NCBI GenBank assembly: GCA_041742255.1
Contig: JBGSIZ010000025.1
Coordinates: forward strand, 1-31,333
Origin: JBGSIZ01 sp041742255
GTDB lineage: Bacteria; Pseudomonadota; Alphaproteobacteria; Rhodobacterales; Rhodobacteraceae
Direction: 5' to 3'
Length of the DNA stretch: 31,333 bases
The position numbers and the translations under genes are program-made. Positions within the stretch are counted from its first letter, which is position 1. The number at the start of each line of letters is the position of its first letter. Positions 13,426 through 21,086 of this stretch are shown here, piece by piece. Below the pieces are notes generated by a model. It saw nothing but the letters and a program-made list of their open reading frames with translations. It did not search any database and was not told where the DNA came from.

Positions 13426-14778
13426 TCACACCGCATCCCGCACAATGTGCGCATCGAGCGACGCCATTAACGATTCAAAAATCGGGAACGAGGTGGCAAT
13501 CGGGCTGACGTCATCCACGGTGATCGGCCGTTCTGTGGCCAACCCCATGATAACAAACGACATTGCAATCCGATGGTCCAACCGGGATGCGACAGTGACG
13601 CCGCCCGGCACCGCCCCAAACCCCCGCCCCTCCACCGTCCACCAATCCTCGCCGTCCTCAACCAAAACCCCCGCCGCCCGCAGCCCCTGCGCCATGGCGT
13701 CGATGCGGTCGCTTTCCTTGACGCGCAGTTCTTTGACACCCTTCATGATCGTCACGCCTTGGGCGAAACTGGCGACAACGGACAGGATCGGGTATTCGTC
13801 AATCATGCTCGCCGCGCGGGCAGGGGGAACCTCTATGCCCTTGAGGTTGGGGGAAAATCTGGCGCGCAGATCGGCGACAGGTTCGCCGCCTTCCTCGCGC
13901 AGGTTTTCATAGGTCAGGTCCGCGCCCATCTCTTTCAGGGTTGTAAACAGCCCCGCGCGGGTCGGGTTCAGGCCAATGTTTGGCACCAGAACATCCGACC
14001 CTTCGGTGATGATTGCAGCGCAAACCGGAAACGCGGCCGAGGACGGATCGCGCGGCACCACAATTTTTTGTGAAATTAATTCTGGTTGTCCGCATAAAGT
14101 GATCACGCGGCCCTCGGGCAGGTCCTCTACCGTGATCTTGGCGCCGAATCCGGCCAGCATCCGTTCGGAATGGTCGCGGGTCGCTTCACGCTCGATCACC
14201 ACGGTTTCGCCAAAAACATTCAATCCGGCCAGCAAGATGGCGGACTTTACCTGCGCCGACGGGACCGGTGTCGTATAGGTCACCGGAACAGGTTCGGCGG
14301 CCCCTACGATCGTCATCGGCAACCGCCCCCCCGTCCGGCCATAGGCGCGGGTGCCAAACAACGCCAGGGGATCGGTCACGCGCCCCATGGGCCGCCCGTT
14401 CAACGATGCGTCGCCCGTAAATGTGGCGGTAATGGGCGATGTGGCCATCGTCCCCATGATCAACCGCACGCCCGTCCCGGAATTGCCGCAGTCGATGACC
14501 TGCGACGGCTCCGCCAACCCGCCCACGCCCACGCCATTCACGGTCCAGATGCTGTTGCCGTGGTTGGTGACCTCTGCCCCAAAGGCGCGCATGGCCTTGG
14601 CAGTATCAATCACGTCTTCGCCCTCTAACAGCCCGGTAATATGGGTTTCTCCCACGCTCAATGCGCCCAGAATAAGGGATCGATGCGAAATGGATTTGTC
14701 CCCCGGCACATTGGCAATGCCGGTCAGCGGGCCGGATTTGCGGGATGTCATCGGGATGGGGGTGTCGTGGCCGGACAT
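13426..14778 (-). CDS. aroA: 3-phosphoshikimate 1-carboxyvinyltransferase (EPSP synthase), class II type
   Basis: AroA joins shikimate 3-phosphate and phosphoenolpyruvate in the shikimate pathway. The 450 residues start at ATG 14778 with AAGGA upstream. Class II (CP4-like) features are all visible: GDKSISHRS at 26-34 with K28, TRDHSERM, SAQVKSA and NPTRAG. The PEP-binding loop reads CGNSGTGVRL with Gly101 where CP4 enzyme has alanine. ELRVKESDR and LDHRIAMSF are the remaining catalytic motifs. It lies after trmB (76 bp) and directly before the 38-residue membrane protein and cmk on the same strand, a usual rhodobacterial order. Confidence 0.97.
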   Translation of the reverse strand: MSGHDTPIPMTSRKSGPLTGIANVPGDKSISHRSLILGALSVGETHITGLLEGEDVIDTAKAMRAFGAEVTNHGNSIWTVNGVGVGGLAEPSQVIDCGNSGTGVRLIMGTMATSPITATFTGDASLNGRPMGRVTDPLALFGTRAYGRTGGRLPMTIVGAAEPVPVTYTTPVPSAQVKSAILLAGLNVFGETVVIEREATRDHSERMLAGFGAKITVEDLPEGRVITLCGQPELISQKIVVPRDPSSAAFPVCAAIITEGSDVLVPNIGLNPTRAGLFTTLKEMGADLTYENLREEGGEPVADLRARFSPNLKGIEVPPARAASMIDEYPILSVVASFAQGVTIMKGVKELRVKESDRIDAMAQGLRAAGVLVEDGEDWWTVEGRGFGAVPGGVTVASRLDHRIAMSFVIMGLATERPITVDDVSPIATSFPIFESLMASLDAHIVRDAV

Positions 14779-14854
14779 GGGGGATCCTTTGAAATTTCCG
14801 CAGGTTTATCGCGGGACAAATCGGGCGTCCATGGGCAACGCCGGACGGGTGCGT

Positions 14855-15574
14855 TTACGCGGGCTTTAGAAATGTCAGGTAATGCGGGGTGCGACCTTCG
14901 CGCAGCGCCTTTTGTTCGTATCGGGTTGAGGGCCAGTCGCCCCACGGGGTGTGCAGGTCATCGGGGCCTTGAGCGGTGTTGCGCAGACCCGCCATCGGCA
15001 CCTCGCGCTGGGTCTGGCGCACATAGTCGGGAATGTCCGTCGCCACGCGAAATTCGGCCCCGGGGCGCAGGACCCGGAAAAGCGGCACAAGATGGTCCTG
15101 CGTCACAAATCGGCGCCTGTGGTGCCGTTGCTTGGGCCAGGGGTCGGGGTAGTTCAGGAATGCCTTGGAAACGCTGTCAGGGGGCAGCACATCGAAAATG
15201 TCGCGCACGTCGCCGGGGTGAATGGCGACATTCGTCACGCGGGCGCTGCGGATCTTGCCCAAAAGCATGGCAACACCGTTGATAAACGGTTCACATCCGA
15301 TCAGGCCGACATCCGGATTTTGGGCGGCCATATGCACCATATGTTCGCCGCCGCCGAACCCGATCTCCAGCCACACCTCACGTGCGCCCGGAAAAATAGA
15401 TTTCAGATCAAGAGGTTGGCGGTCTGGATTGTCGTCCCACCGGACAGTGTCTAGCGACAATCCGGCAAGGTCCTCTTCCAGATAGTCCTTTTGCGCGGGT
15501 CGCATGGTCTTGCCATGGATACGACCATAGAAATTCCGCCAAGGCGCGCCAGTCGGGTGTTTTGTCTCGGTCAT
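14855..15574 (-). CDS. trmB: tRNA (guanine-N7-)-methyltransferase
   Basis: TrmB methylates G46 in the variable loop of many tRNAs using S-adenosylmethionine. The 239 residues include the SAM loop EIGFGGGEH (70-78), the motif GCEPFINGV, and the family signature NYPDPWPKQRHHRRRF near 137-152, whose Arg/His-rich part recognises tRNA. The C-terminus TRYEQKALREGR is typical. The start MTETKHPTG at 15574 lacks a clear ribosome-binding site. The neighbouring tRNA-Ala gene ends 28 bp upstream on the same strand. Confidence 0.96.
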   Translation of the reverse strand: MTETKHPTGAPWRNFYGRIHGKTMRPAQKDYLEEDLAGLSLDTVRWDDNPDRQPLDLKSIFPGAREVWLEIGFGGGEHMVHMAAQNPDVGLIGCEPFINGVAMLLGKIRSARVTNVAIHPGDVRDIFDVLPPDSVSKAFLNYPDPWPKQRHHRRRFVTQDHLVPLFRVLRPGAEFRVATDIPDYVRQTQREVPMAGLRNTAQGPDDLHTPWGDWPSTRYEQKALREGRTPHYLTFLKPA

Positions 15575-15601
15575 GGCGGCGGTCTAACTATCTGATTTTA
15601 T

Positions 15602-15677
15602 TGGTGGAGCCGAGGGGGATCGAACCCCTGACCTCGTCGTTGCGAACGACGCGCTCTCCCAACTGAGCTACGACCCC
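15602..15677 (-). tRNA. tRNA-Ala (anticodon CGC)
   Basis: On the minus strand a full cloverleaf runs from GGGGTCG (acceptor) through GCTC/GAGC (D arm), CGTCG-TTCGCAA-CGACG (anticodon arm, anticodon CGC for GCG codons), AGGGG-TTCGATC-CCCCT (T arm) to CGGCTCC, then ACCA. The CCA is encoded. Length 76 nt. Confidence 0.96.
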
Positions 15678-15689
15678 ACGTTGCCCAGC

Positions 15690-15718
15690 GTATTGACGAT
15701 TTGGCCGCGCGGAGTCAA
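15690..15718 (-). promoter_or_regulatory. Promoter of the tRNA-Ala gene
   Basis: On the minus strand TTGACT (15713-15718) and CAATAC (15690-15695) are separated by exactly 17 bp, 12 bp before the mature tRNA 5' end. Both resemble sigma-70-type -35 and -10 boxes. Confidence 0.65.
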
Positions 15719-15820
15719 GCGGGCGGGGGCCGCCGACGGGCGTGACACGGGGTGCCAAAGCCCGGAAAATGGCAACGCCCTGCCCTGTTCAGGCCGCAAT
15801 CTGCCGGATAAACACAACCT

Positions 15821-16414
15821 ATGGTTACGCCTGAAATCGCCACTGGTTTGTTTGTTCTGGCCCTCGCGCTGGTGTCCGCGATCCTGATCCGGGTGCTGCA
15901 CCGTGTTCTGTATCCCCGGCGCGCCCGGCCCCCGCGCGCCCCTTGGGTGCCTCGCACTCCGCCAAGGTCGCCGCCAAAGCCGCGCATCCTTGTCGATGGG
16001 TCCAATGTTTTGTTCTGGGATGCGGAAAGCCCCCAGATTGCCACGGTTTTCGCCGTGGTCCGCGATCTGGAGGCACAGGGATTTCGCCCCGGTGTCATTT
16101 TTGATGCCAGCGTCGGTTACAAAATCGGAACACGATATCAGGATGATGCAGAACTGGCCCAACGTCTGGCCCTGCCGCCCGAGGACGTGTTGGTGGTGCC
16201 CAAAGGAACGGTCGCCGATGATTTTCTGCTGCGGTCCGCGCGTGACATGAAGGTGCGGATCGTCACCAACGATCGGTATCGGGATTGGGCAGAAACCTTT
16301 CCCGAGGTCCGCCAGCCGGGGCGTCTGATCCAAGGGGCGGTGACGCGCGGGCAGGTGCGGTGGACGCACGGTGTCCCGGTGCCAAAACCGGCTGCGACAT
16401 TCCGCCAAAACTAA
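15821..16414 (+). CDS. Membrane-anchored NYN/PIN-domain ribonuclease (Zc3h12a-like)
   Basis: In this 197-residue protein, residues 7-28 are a single membrane helix, followed by an Arg/Pro-rich linker (33-54). The globular part (55-170) has the NYN/PIN layout with acidic residues in place: Asp59 in LVDGSNVLFWD, Asp95 in GVIFDASVGYK, Asp133/Asp134 in GTVADDFLL and Asp151 in IVTNDRY. Such four-Asp sites bind metal and cleave RNA in Zc3h12a-like NYN nucleases. The single helix suggests the domain faces the cytoplasm, because the linker is strongly positive, so RNA cleavage near the membrane is likely. The substrate is unknown. It stands alone, divergent from tRNA-Ala, and starts 144 bp from it. 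Confidence 0.85.
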   Translation: MVTPEIATGLFVLALALVSAILIRVLHRVLYPRRARPPRAPWVPRTPPRSPPKPRILVDGSNVLFWDAESPQIATVFAVVRDLEAQGFRPGVIFDASVGYKIGTRYQDDAELAQRLALPPEDVLVVPKGTVADDFLLRSARDMKVRIVTNDRYRDWAETFPEVRQPGRLIQGAVTRGQVRWTHGVPVPKPAATFRQN

Positions 16415-16481
16415 AGCCGGCGGCTTGCGCCCGGAAAACGCGTCCCCATATCCGGCGCAGATCATCAAACAGGAGACGCCC

Positions 16482-16748
16482 ATGCAGTGCCCCATCGACG
16501 GAACCCCGCTTGTCATCACAGACCGCGCCGGGGTCGAAATTGACTATTGCCCGCAATGCCGGGGCGTCTGGCTGGACCGGGGCGAGTTGGACAAGATCAT
16601 TGATCGCGCCGCGCCGCCGCCTGCCCCACCTACTGCGCCGGCAGGACGTGCGCCCGACCGCATGTATGACCGCGACGACGACGACCGGGGCCGCGACGGA
16701 TACCGCAAGAAAAAGGGCGGGTTTCTGGGCGAGTTATTCGATTTCTGA
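16482..16748 (+). CDS. Zinc-ribbon protein, TFIIB-type (zf-TFIIB)
   Basis: An 88-residue protein starts at ATG 16482 with AGGAG 8 bases upstream; longer open sequence ahead belongs to the previous gene's shadow. MQCPIDGTPL and DYCPQCRGVWLDRGELDKII give Cys3, Cys23 and Cys26 plus Asp6, the pattern of the bacterial zf-TFIIB family, where Cys-rich knuckles bind zinc. A Pro/Ala-rich spacer and an Asp/Arg-rich stretch (about 59-72) follow, and the C-terminus is KKKGGFLGELFDF. Function is unknown. It lies 67 bp after the NYN gene on the same strand and may be co-transcribed. Confidence 0.85.
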   Translation: MQCPIDGTPLVITDRAGVEIDYCPQCRGVWLDRGELDKIIDRAAPPPAPPTAPAGRAPDRMYDRDDDDRGRDGYRKKKGGFLGELFDF

Positions 16749-16836
16749 AGAGTGATGGGCGGAAAGCGGCCCAATCTGTGCGTGGATGCGCAAATGTCTG
16801 GGGTGTGGTGGGGCGACCGGATAGGGTTGCCCCTTC

Positions 16837-16852
16837 GCCGGTTTGAACCGGC
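16837..16852. promoter_or_regulatory. 16-bp near-palindrome upstream of the GlsB-like gene
   Basis: GCCGGTT-TG-AACCGGC has 7-bp arms around two bases, 17 bp before the ATG at 16870, just upstream of its AGGAG. It could be an operator or an mRNA hairpin near the ribosome-binding site. Confidence 0.3.
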
Positions 16853-16869
16853 CCACAGGAGCATCTGAC

Positions 16870-17124
16870 ATGACGGCGACCGGACTTATCGTATTTCTTC
16901 TTATCGGGGCCATCGCGGGCTGGCTCGCGGGGCTTATCGTCAAGGGCTTTGGGTTTGGCCTGCTTGGCAATATCGTCGTGGGCATCATAGGCGCATTCGT
17001 CGCCGGCCTGATCCTGCCGCGAGTCGGATTTGCCCTTGGCGGCGACATTGTAGCCTCGATCATTCATGCCACGATTGGGGCAGTGATTTTGCTGTTCGTG
17101 ATCAAGCTGGTGAAGCGGGCGTAG
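16870..17124 (+). CDS. GlsB/YeaQ/YmgE family stress-response membrane protein
   Basis: An 84-residue protein starts MTATGLIVFLLIGAIAGWLA with AGGAG 8 bases upstream of ATG 16870; a GTG-like start further upstream would be inside the non-coding leader. Three membrane helices occupy about 4-24, 29-50 and 62-81. The Gly-rich packing motifs (GAIAGWLAG, LLGNIVVGIIGAFVAG) are characteristic of the small GlsB-like proteins, often induced by stress, whose molecular role is not known. The tail KLVKRA is basic. It converges with uvrB; a stable hairpin lies between the two stops. Confidence 0.9.
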   Translation: MTATGLIVFLLIGAIAGWLAGLIVKGFGFGLLGNIVVGIIGAFVAGLILPRVGFALGGDIVASIIHATIGAVILLFVIKLVKRA

Positions 17125-17150
17125 CGTCCGCTGAACGATTTGCCAATGTA

Positions 17151-17176
17151 TCCGGCGCCTTATTGTAGGCGCCGGA
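17151..17176. terminator. Hairpin between convergent GlsB-like and uvrB genes
   Basis: TCCGGCGCC (17151-17159) and GGCGCCGGA (17168-17176) form a perfect 9-bp stem with an 8-base loop. No T-run follows on either strand, so it may act as a weak or bidirectional terminator or stabilise the 3' ends. Confidence 0.5.
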
Positions 17177-17226
17177 CGTGGACCGTGAATATACCGCTCA
17201 TGTAGCTGCAATAACGGATTTTGTTG

Positions 17227-19428
17227 CTACCTCTTCCCCCCATACCTGCTTTTCCCGCCCCGCATGCCACCCCTTCCGCCGGTTGACCGGCCGGATGCCT
17301 TGGCGCTGTCCTCTACCGCCTTTTCCACCGCGTATTGCCGAGCGAGGGGGTCGTCGGCGATGGTCAGTTCGACCGCTTCCAGCCGCTTGACCTCGTCCCG
17401 CAGGCGGGCGGCTTCTTCGAATTCCAGATTTTCAGCGGCTTTGCGCATGTCTGTGCGCAATCCGTCCAGAACCGTCTCCAAATTCGCCCCGAACAACGGT
17501 TTGTCGATTTTGGCGGTGACGCGGTTCATGTCCACGTCGCCTTTGTAGAGGCCCGCAAGAATATCCTCGACGTTCTTTTTCACGGTCGTCGGCGTGATGC
17601 CGTGTTCAAGATTATACGCCTCTTGCTTGGCCCGGCGGCGTTCGGTTTCCCGCATCGCGCGTTCCATGCTGCCCGTGATCCGGTCGGCATACATGATGAC
17701 CCGGCCTTCGGAGTTTCGCGCGGCGCGCCCGATGGTCTGCACAAGGCTGGTTTCGGACCGCAGGAACCCTTCTTTGTCGGCGTCCAGAATGGCGACAAGG
17801 CCACATTCGGGAATGTCCAATCCTTCGCGCAACAGGTTGATCCCGATCAGCACGTCAAAGGCACCCAGCCGCAGGTCACGCAAAATCTCGATCCGTTCAA
17901 TGGTGTCGATGTCGCTGTGCATATAGCGGACGCGGATGCCCTGTTCGTGCATATATTCGGTCAGGTCTTCGGCCATGCGTTTGGTGAGCGTGGTGCACAG
18001 CGTGCGAAACCCCCGCGCGGCCACCTTGCGGACCTCGTCCAGCAGATCGTCCACCTGCATTTCCACAGGGCGAATTTCGATCACGGGGTCAACCAGACCT
18101 GTGGGGCGGATCACCTGTTCGGTGAATACGCCCCCCGTTTGTTCCAATTCCCACGCGGCAGGCGTGGCCGACACGAACACGGATTGCGGGCGCATGGCGT
18201 CCCATTCTTCGAATTTCAGCGGGCGGTTGTCCATGCACGACGGCAGGCGGAACCCGTGTTCGGCAAGCGTGAATTTGCGCCGATAGTCGCCTTTGTACAT
18301 GCCCCCGATCTGCGGCACGCTGACGTGGCTTTCATCCGCAAAAACAATAGCGTTGTCGGGGATGAATTCGAACAACGTGGGCGGTGGTTCCCCCGGCGCG
18401 CGGCCCGTCAGATAACGGGAGTAGTTTTCGATGCCATTGCAGACGCCCGTCGCCTCCAGCATTTCAAGGTCGAAATTGGTGCGCTGTTCCAGACGCTGCG
18501 CCTCGAGCAGTTTGCCTTCGTCCACCAATTGTTTCAGCCGGACATTCAATTCGGCGCGGATGCCTTTGGTCGCCTGCTGCATCGTGGGGCGGGGGGTGAC
18601 ATAGAGCGAATTGGCATAGACCCGGATTTTTTCGAAAGTGTCGGTCTTTTGCCCCGTCAGGGGGTCAAATTCGGTGATGCTCTCCAATTCCTCGCCAAAG
18701 AACGACAGCCGCCATGCCCGGTCGTCAAGGTGGGCGGGCCAGAGTTCAAGGCTGTCGCCGCGCACCCGGAATGACCCGCGAGCAAAGGCTGCATCGTTGC
18801 GGCGATACGCTTGCGCGATCAGGTCTGCCATCACTTGGCGCTGGTCATAGATTTTGCCGACGAACAGGTCTTGGGTCATTGCGGAATAGGTTTCCACCGA
18901 CCCGATCCCGTAAATGCAGGACACGGACGCCACGATGATCACGTCGTCCCGTTCCAGCAGCGCGCGGGTGGCGGAGTGGCGCATCCGGTCGATCTGTTCG
19001 TTGATCTGGGATTCTTTTTCGATGTAGGTGTCGGACCGCGCGACATAGGCCTCGGGTTGGTAATAATCGTAATAGCTTACGAAATATTCGACTGCGTTTT
19101 CTGGAAAGAACCCTTTGAATTCGCCGTAAAGCTGGGCCGCCAGGATCTTGTTCGGGGCCAGAATGATCGCGGGGCGCTGTGTGGCCTCGATGATCTTGGC
19201 CACGGTGAACGTCTTGCCGGTGCCCGTCGCCCCCAAAAGAACCTGATCCCGTTCGCCCGCCTGCACGCCTGCCACAAGTTCGGCAATTGCGGTGGGTTGG
19301 TCGCCCGCTGGTTCAAATTCGGTTCGCAGGACAAACGGCCGCCCGCCCTCCAGTTTGTCCCGCTTTTGCGGCGCGGATTGCTGCATGGGCAATGGGGCGG
19401 GGATGTGATCGGGGCGATTGTTGTGCAT
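17227..19428 (-). CDS. uvrB: Excinuclease ABC subunit B
   Basis: UvrB is the damage-verifying helicase-like subunit of nucleotide excision repair, acting between UvrA and UvrC. I start at ATG 19428, preceded by CGGAGA; a TTG at 19449 would add seven residues. The 733 residues include the Walker A GATGTGKT (66-73), the beta-hairpin region YYDYYQPEAYV (119-129), the helicase motifs DESHVSVPQIGGM and GLDIPECGLVAILDAD, and the C-terminal UVR segment EAARLRDEVKRLEAVE, which contacts UvrC. The N-terminal 30 residues before the conserved core and the basic Gly/Arg tail (GRGGMRGGKSRYGGKR) are family-variable. It is transcribed alone after the DedA pair. Confidence 0.98.
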   Translation of the reverse strand: MHNNRPDHIPAPLPMQQSAPQKRDKLEGGRPFVLRTEFEPAGDQPTAIAELVAGVQAGERDQVLLGATGTGKTFTVAKIIEATQRPAIILAPNKILAAQLYGEFKGFFPENAVEYFVSYYDYYQPEAYVARSDTYIEKESQINEQIDRMRHSATRALLERDDVIIVASVSCIYGIGSVETYSAMTQDLFVGKIYDQRQVMADLIAQAYRRNDAAFARGSFRVRGDSLELWPAHLDDRAWRLSFFGEELESITEFDPLTGQKTDTFEKIRVYANSLYVTPRPTMQQATKGIRAELNVRLKQLVDEGKLLEAQRLEQRTNFDLEMLEATGVCNGIENYSRYLTGRAPGEPPPTLFEFIPDNAIVFADESHVSVPQIGGMYKGDYRRKFTLAEHGFRLPSCMDNRPLKFEEWDAMRPQSVFVSATPAAWELEQTGGVFTEQVIRPTGLVDPVIEIRPVEMQVDDLLDEVRKVAARGFRTLCTTLTKRMAEDLTEYMHEQGIRVRYMHSDIDTIERIEILRDLRLGAFDVLIGINLLREGLDIPECGLVAILDADKEGFLRSETSLVQTIGRAARNSEGRVIMYADRITGSMERAMRETERRRAKQEAYNLEHGITPTTVKKNVEDILAGLYKGDVDMNRVTAKIDKPLFGANLETVLDGLRTDMRKAAENLEFEEAARLRDEVKRLEAVELTIADDPLARQYAVEKAVEDSAKASGRSTGGRGGMRGGKSRYGGKR

Positions 19429-19505
19429 GGCTATGGTCTCCGGCGGCAATACCTACAATTGTGCCTATTTTGTTCCGGTGCAAGGGGAGGTGCTGACAAC
19501 CGGTG

Positions 19506-20123
19506 TCAGGAGACCGTGTCGTCCTGTTCAGACTGGTGTGCCTTCCAACTGCGCCACAGCCAGCGCCCGGTCAGGGCCGCGATTGTCGCTGCAATGACGA
19601 TGCCGCCGAAATTGGAGATTAACGTGGCCAATTGGCTGATCTGGGTCGCAAACATGTAGCCCAAACCGGCATAGGCGGTAGACCATGTTGCCGCCCCCAG
19701 AACGGCAGCCCCCGAATAGGCCACCCACCCAAACCCAAGCGCGCCCGCCAGATACCCAAGGTATGGGCCAAGCGGGCTGACAATCGTCCGGCTCAGATAC
19801 ACCGCGACCGCGCCCCGTTTTTCCAACAGGGTTTCCGCCCGTTGCAACAACGCCCCAGCCCGCGGGCGGTCCCGAAACCGGGCGAGCAACGCCGGACCGC
19901 CCCGACGGGCAACGTGGTATGTGCCCTGATCCCCTAATACGAACCCGCCGAACGCCGCGCCGATCACCTGCCACAAAACCAGATCCCCGGCTGCCGCAAA
20001 CCCGCCCGCCGTCATCACAAGAACCGAAGACGGGATCGGCAGCGCCAAACAAGACAGTAACACGGACCCGAAAATCAACCATATCCCATAGGCCGGAACC
20101 AAGGCGAGCAAGGTATCGGTCAT
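19506..20123 (-). CDS. DedA family (VTT/SNARE-associated) membrane protein
   Basis: DedA proteins are inner membrane proteins linked to lipid (phospholipid or undecaprenyl phosphate) flipping and membrane homeostasis. The 205 residues have several hydrophobic helices and family phrases: ALPIPSSVLVMTAGGFAAAG near the N-terminus (split here), GAAFGGFVLGDQGTYHVARR, SRTIVSPLGPYLGYLAGAL with the conserved Arg and Pro of the re-entrant loop, and FGWVAYSGAAVLGAATW. Its ATG overlaps the stop of the upstream gene (ATGA), so translation is probably coupled. The gene ends 77 bp before uvrB starts on the same strand. Confidence 0.93.
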   Translation of the reverse strand: MTDTLLALVPAYGIWLIFGSVLLSCLALPIPSSVLVMTAGGFAAAGDLVLWQVIGAAFGGFVLGDQGTYHVARRGGPALLARFRDRPRAGALLQRAETLLEKRGAVAVYLSRTIVSPLGPYLGYLAGALGFGWVAYSGAAVLGAATWSTAYAGLGYMFATQISQLATLISNFGGIVIAATIAALTGRWLWRSWKAHQSEQDDTVS

Positions 20124-20512
20124 TGTCCGGCCCCGTCACTTTCGGGGCGTGGGCCATGATTGCGCTGTTGGTCCAGTCGGTCCCGGGCGGCCTCGACCCG
20201 CGCTTGCAGGTCGGCCAGCGTCACCCCTTGGAGTGCCGCAATTTCCGACAGCATCATGGGCCGCCCGCGCGGTTTCATCGTTTCGTCCAATTGCAGGCTG
20301 TCGCGCACCATCGGCGGGGGTAAGTCCCACGATTTTCCAACGTAGCCCGGCGTCATCCATCCTTCGAGCGTCTGGTTGCGGTGGGCTGGGTCGCTGAAAT
20401 ATAGCGCCTGCCGCAAAAATCCGCCCGAAAACACCACCAACCCGATCAATGCCAAAGCAAATAGGGCCGACAGGATCGGATGTTTCCGGATCAGGAACCT
20501 GAAAAACGCCAT
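20120..20512 (-). CDS. Hypothetical membrane-anchored protein coupled to DedA
   Basis: A 130-residue protein starts MAFFRFLIRKHPILSALF with a single N-terminal membrane helix (about 12-35) and a 95-residue soluble part. That part includes LEGWMTPGYVGKSWDLPPP, then MKPRGRPMMLSEIAALQG and VTLADLQARVEAARDRLDQQ, which looks helical, perhaps a coiled coil. Its TGA overlaps the DedA ATG. I do not recognise a named family; the conserved-looking WMTPGYVGKSWDLP segment would be the best search query. Coupling to DedA suggests a membrane-envelope partner role, by inference. Confidence 0.75.
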   Translation of the reverse strand: MAFFRFLIRKHPILSALFALALIGLVVFSGGFLRQALYFSDPAHRNQTLEGWMTPGYVGKSWDLPPPMVRDSLQLDETMKPRGRPMMLSEIAALQGVTLADLQARVEAARDRLDQQRNHGPRPESDGAGQ

Positions 20513-20655
20513 TCGGTTGCCCCGTTTCCCCTTGTGTCACTGCCAGTTTCCAAGTGACGCGGGTTTAACGCCGGATCAACCCGTTTCCGTCGCCGGGGAT
20601 TGCATGGCGCACGGGTTTGGGGGATACGGAGATCATCAAACCCACGGAGAAAGCC

Positions 20656-20967
20656 ATGCGCGCCCGAATTTACATGCCTGCCCGCACCGCGATGCAATCG
20701 GGGGTCGCCAAGACCAAGGGTTGGATACTCGAGTTTGTTGCCGAGACCGGGCGCGATGTGGACCCATTGATGGGCTGGACATCGTCAAGTGACACCCAAA
20801 GCCAGGTGCGCATGTCGTTCGAGACCAAAGAAGCCGCGATTGCCTATGCCAAGGAAAACGGCATCGACGTGGTTGTGCAGGACCCGAAAACCCGCAAGCC
20901 GATCCTGCGGGCGGGCGGATACGGTGAAAATTTTTCGACCGCGCGGCGTGGCGTCTGGACCCACTGA
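20656..20967 (+). CDS. NADH dehydrogenase complex I NDUFS4-like subunit (ETC complex I subunit)
   Basis: A 103-residue protein starts MRARIYMPARTAMQSG at ATG 20656, with GGAGA 6 bases upstream; the longer frame has no better start. It matches the bacterial homologue of mitochondrial NDUFS4, an accessory subunit of the complex I peripheral arm that stabilises the NADH-oxidising module. Family features are KGWILEF, LMGWTSSSDTQSQVRMSF (residues about 37-55), KEAAIAYAKENG and the C-terminal GYGENFSTARRGVWTH. Alphaproteobacteria commonly place it away from the nuo operon, as here. Confidence 0.95.
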   Translation: MRARIYMPARTAMQSGVAKTKGWILEFVAETGRDVDPLMGWTSSSDTQSQVRMSFETKEAAIAYAKENGIDVVVQDPKTRKPILRAGGYGENFSTARRGVWTH

Positions 20968-21086
20968 ATCTTTGGGGCCACAGCGGCGGACACTCTGTAT
21001 CGCGAAGGCGTCGGGCAATGGACCGGGCTGTGACCTGCTGTTAGTGTTGGGCAATATGATCCGCCCCAATCCGGTCAGAGGCCAAA

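Noticed and set aside
17335..18774. Plus-strand open frame of 479 codons across uvrB
   Set aside because: Mirror of the uvrB frame with no recognisable motifs.
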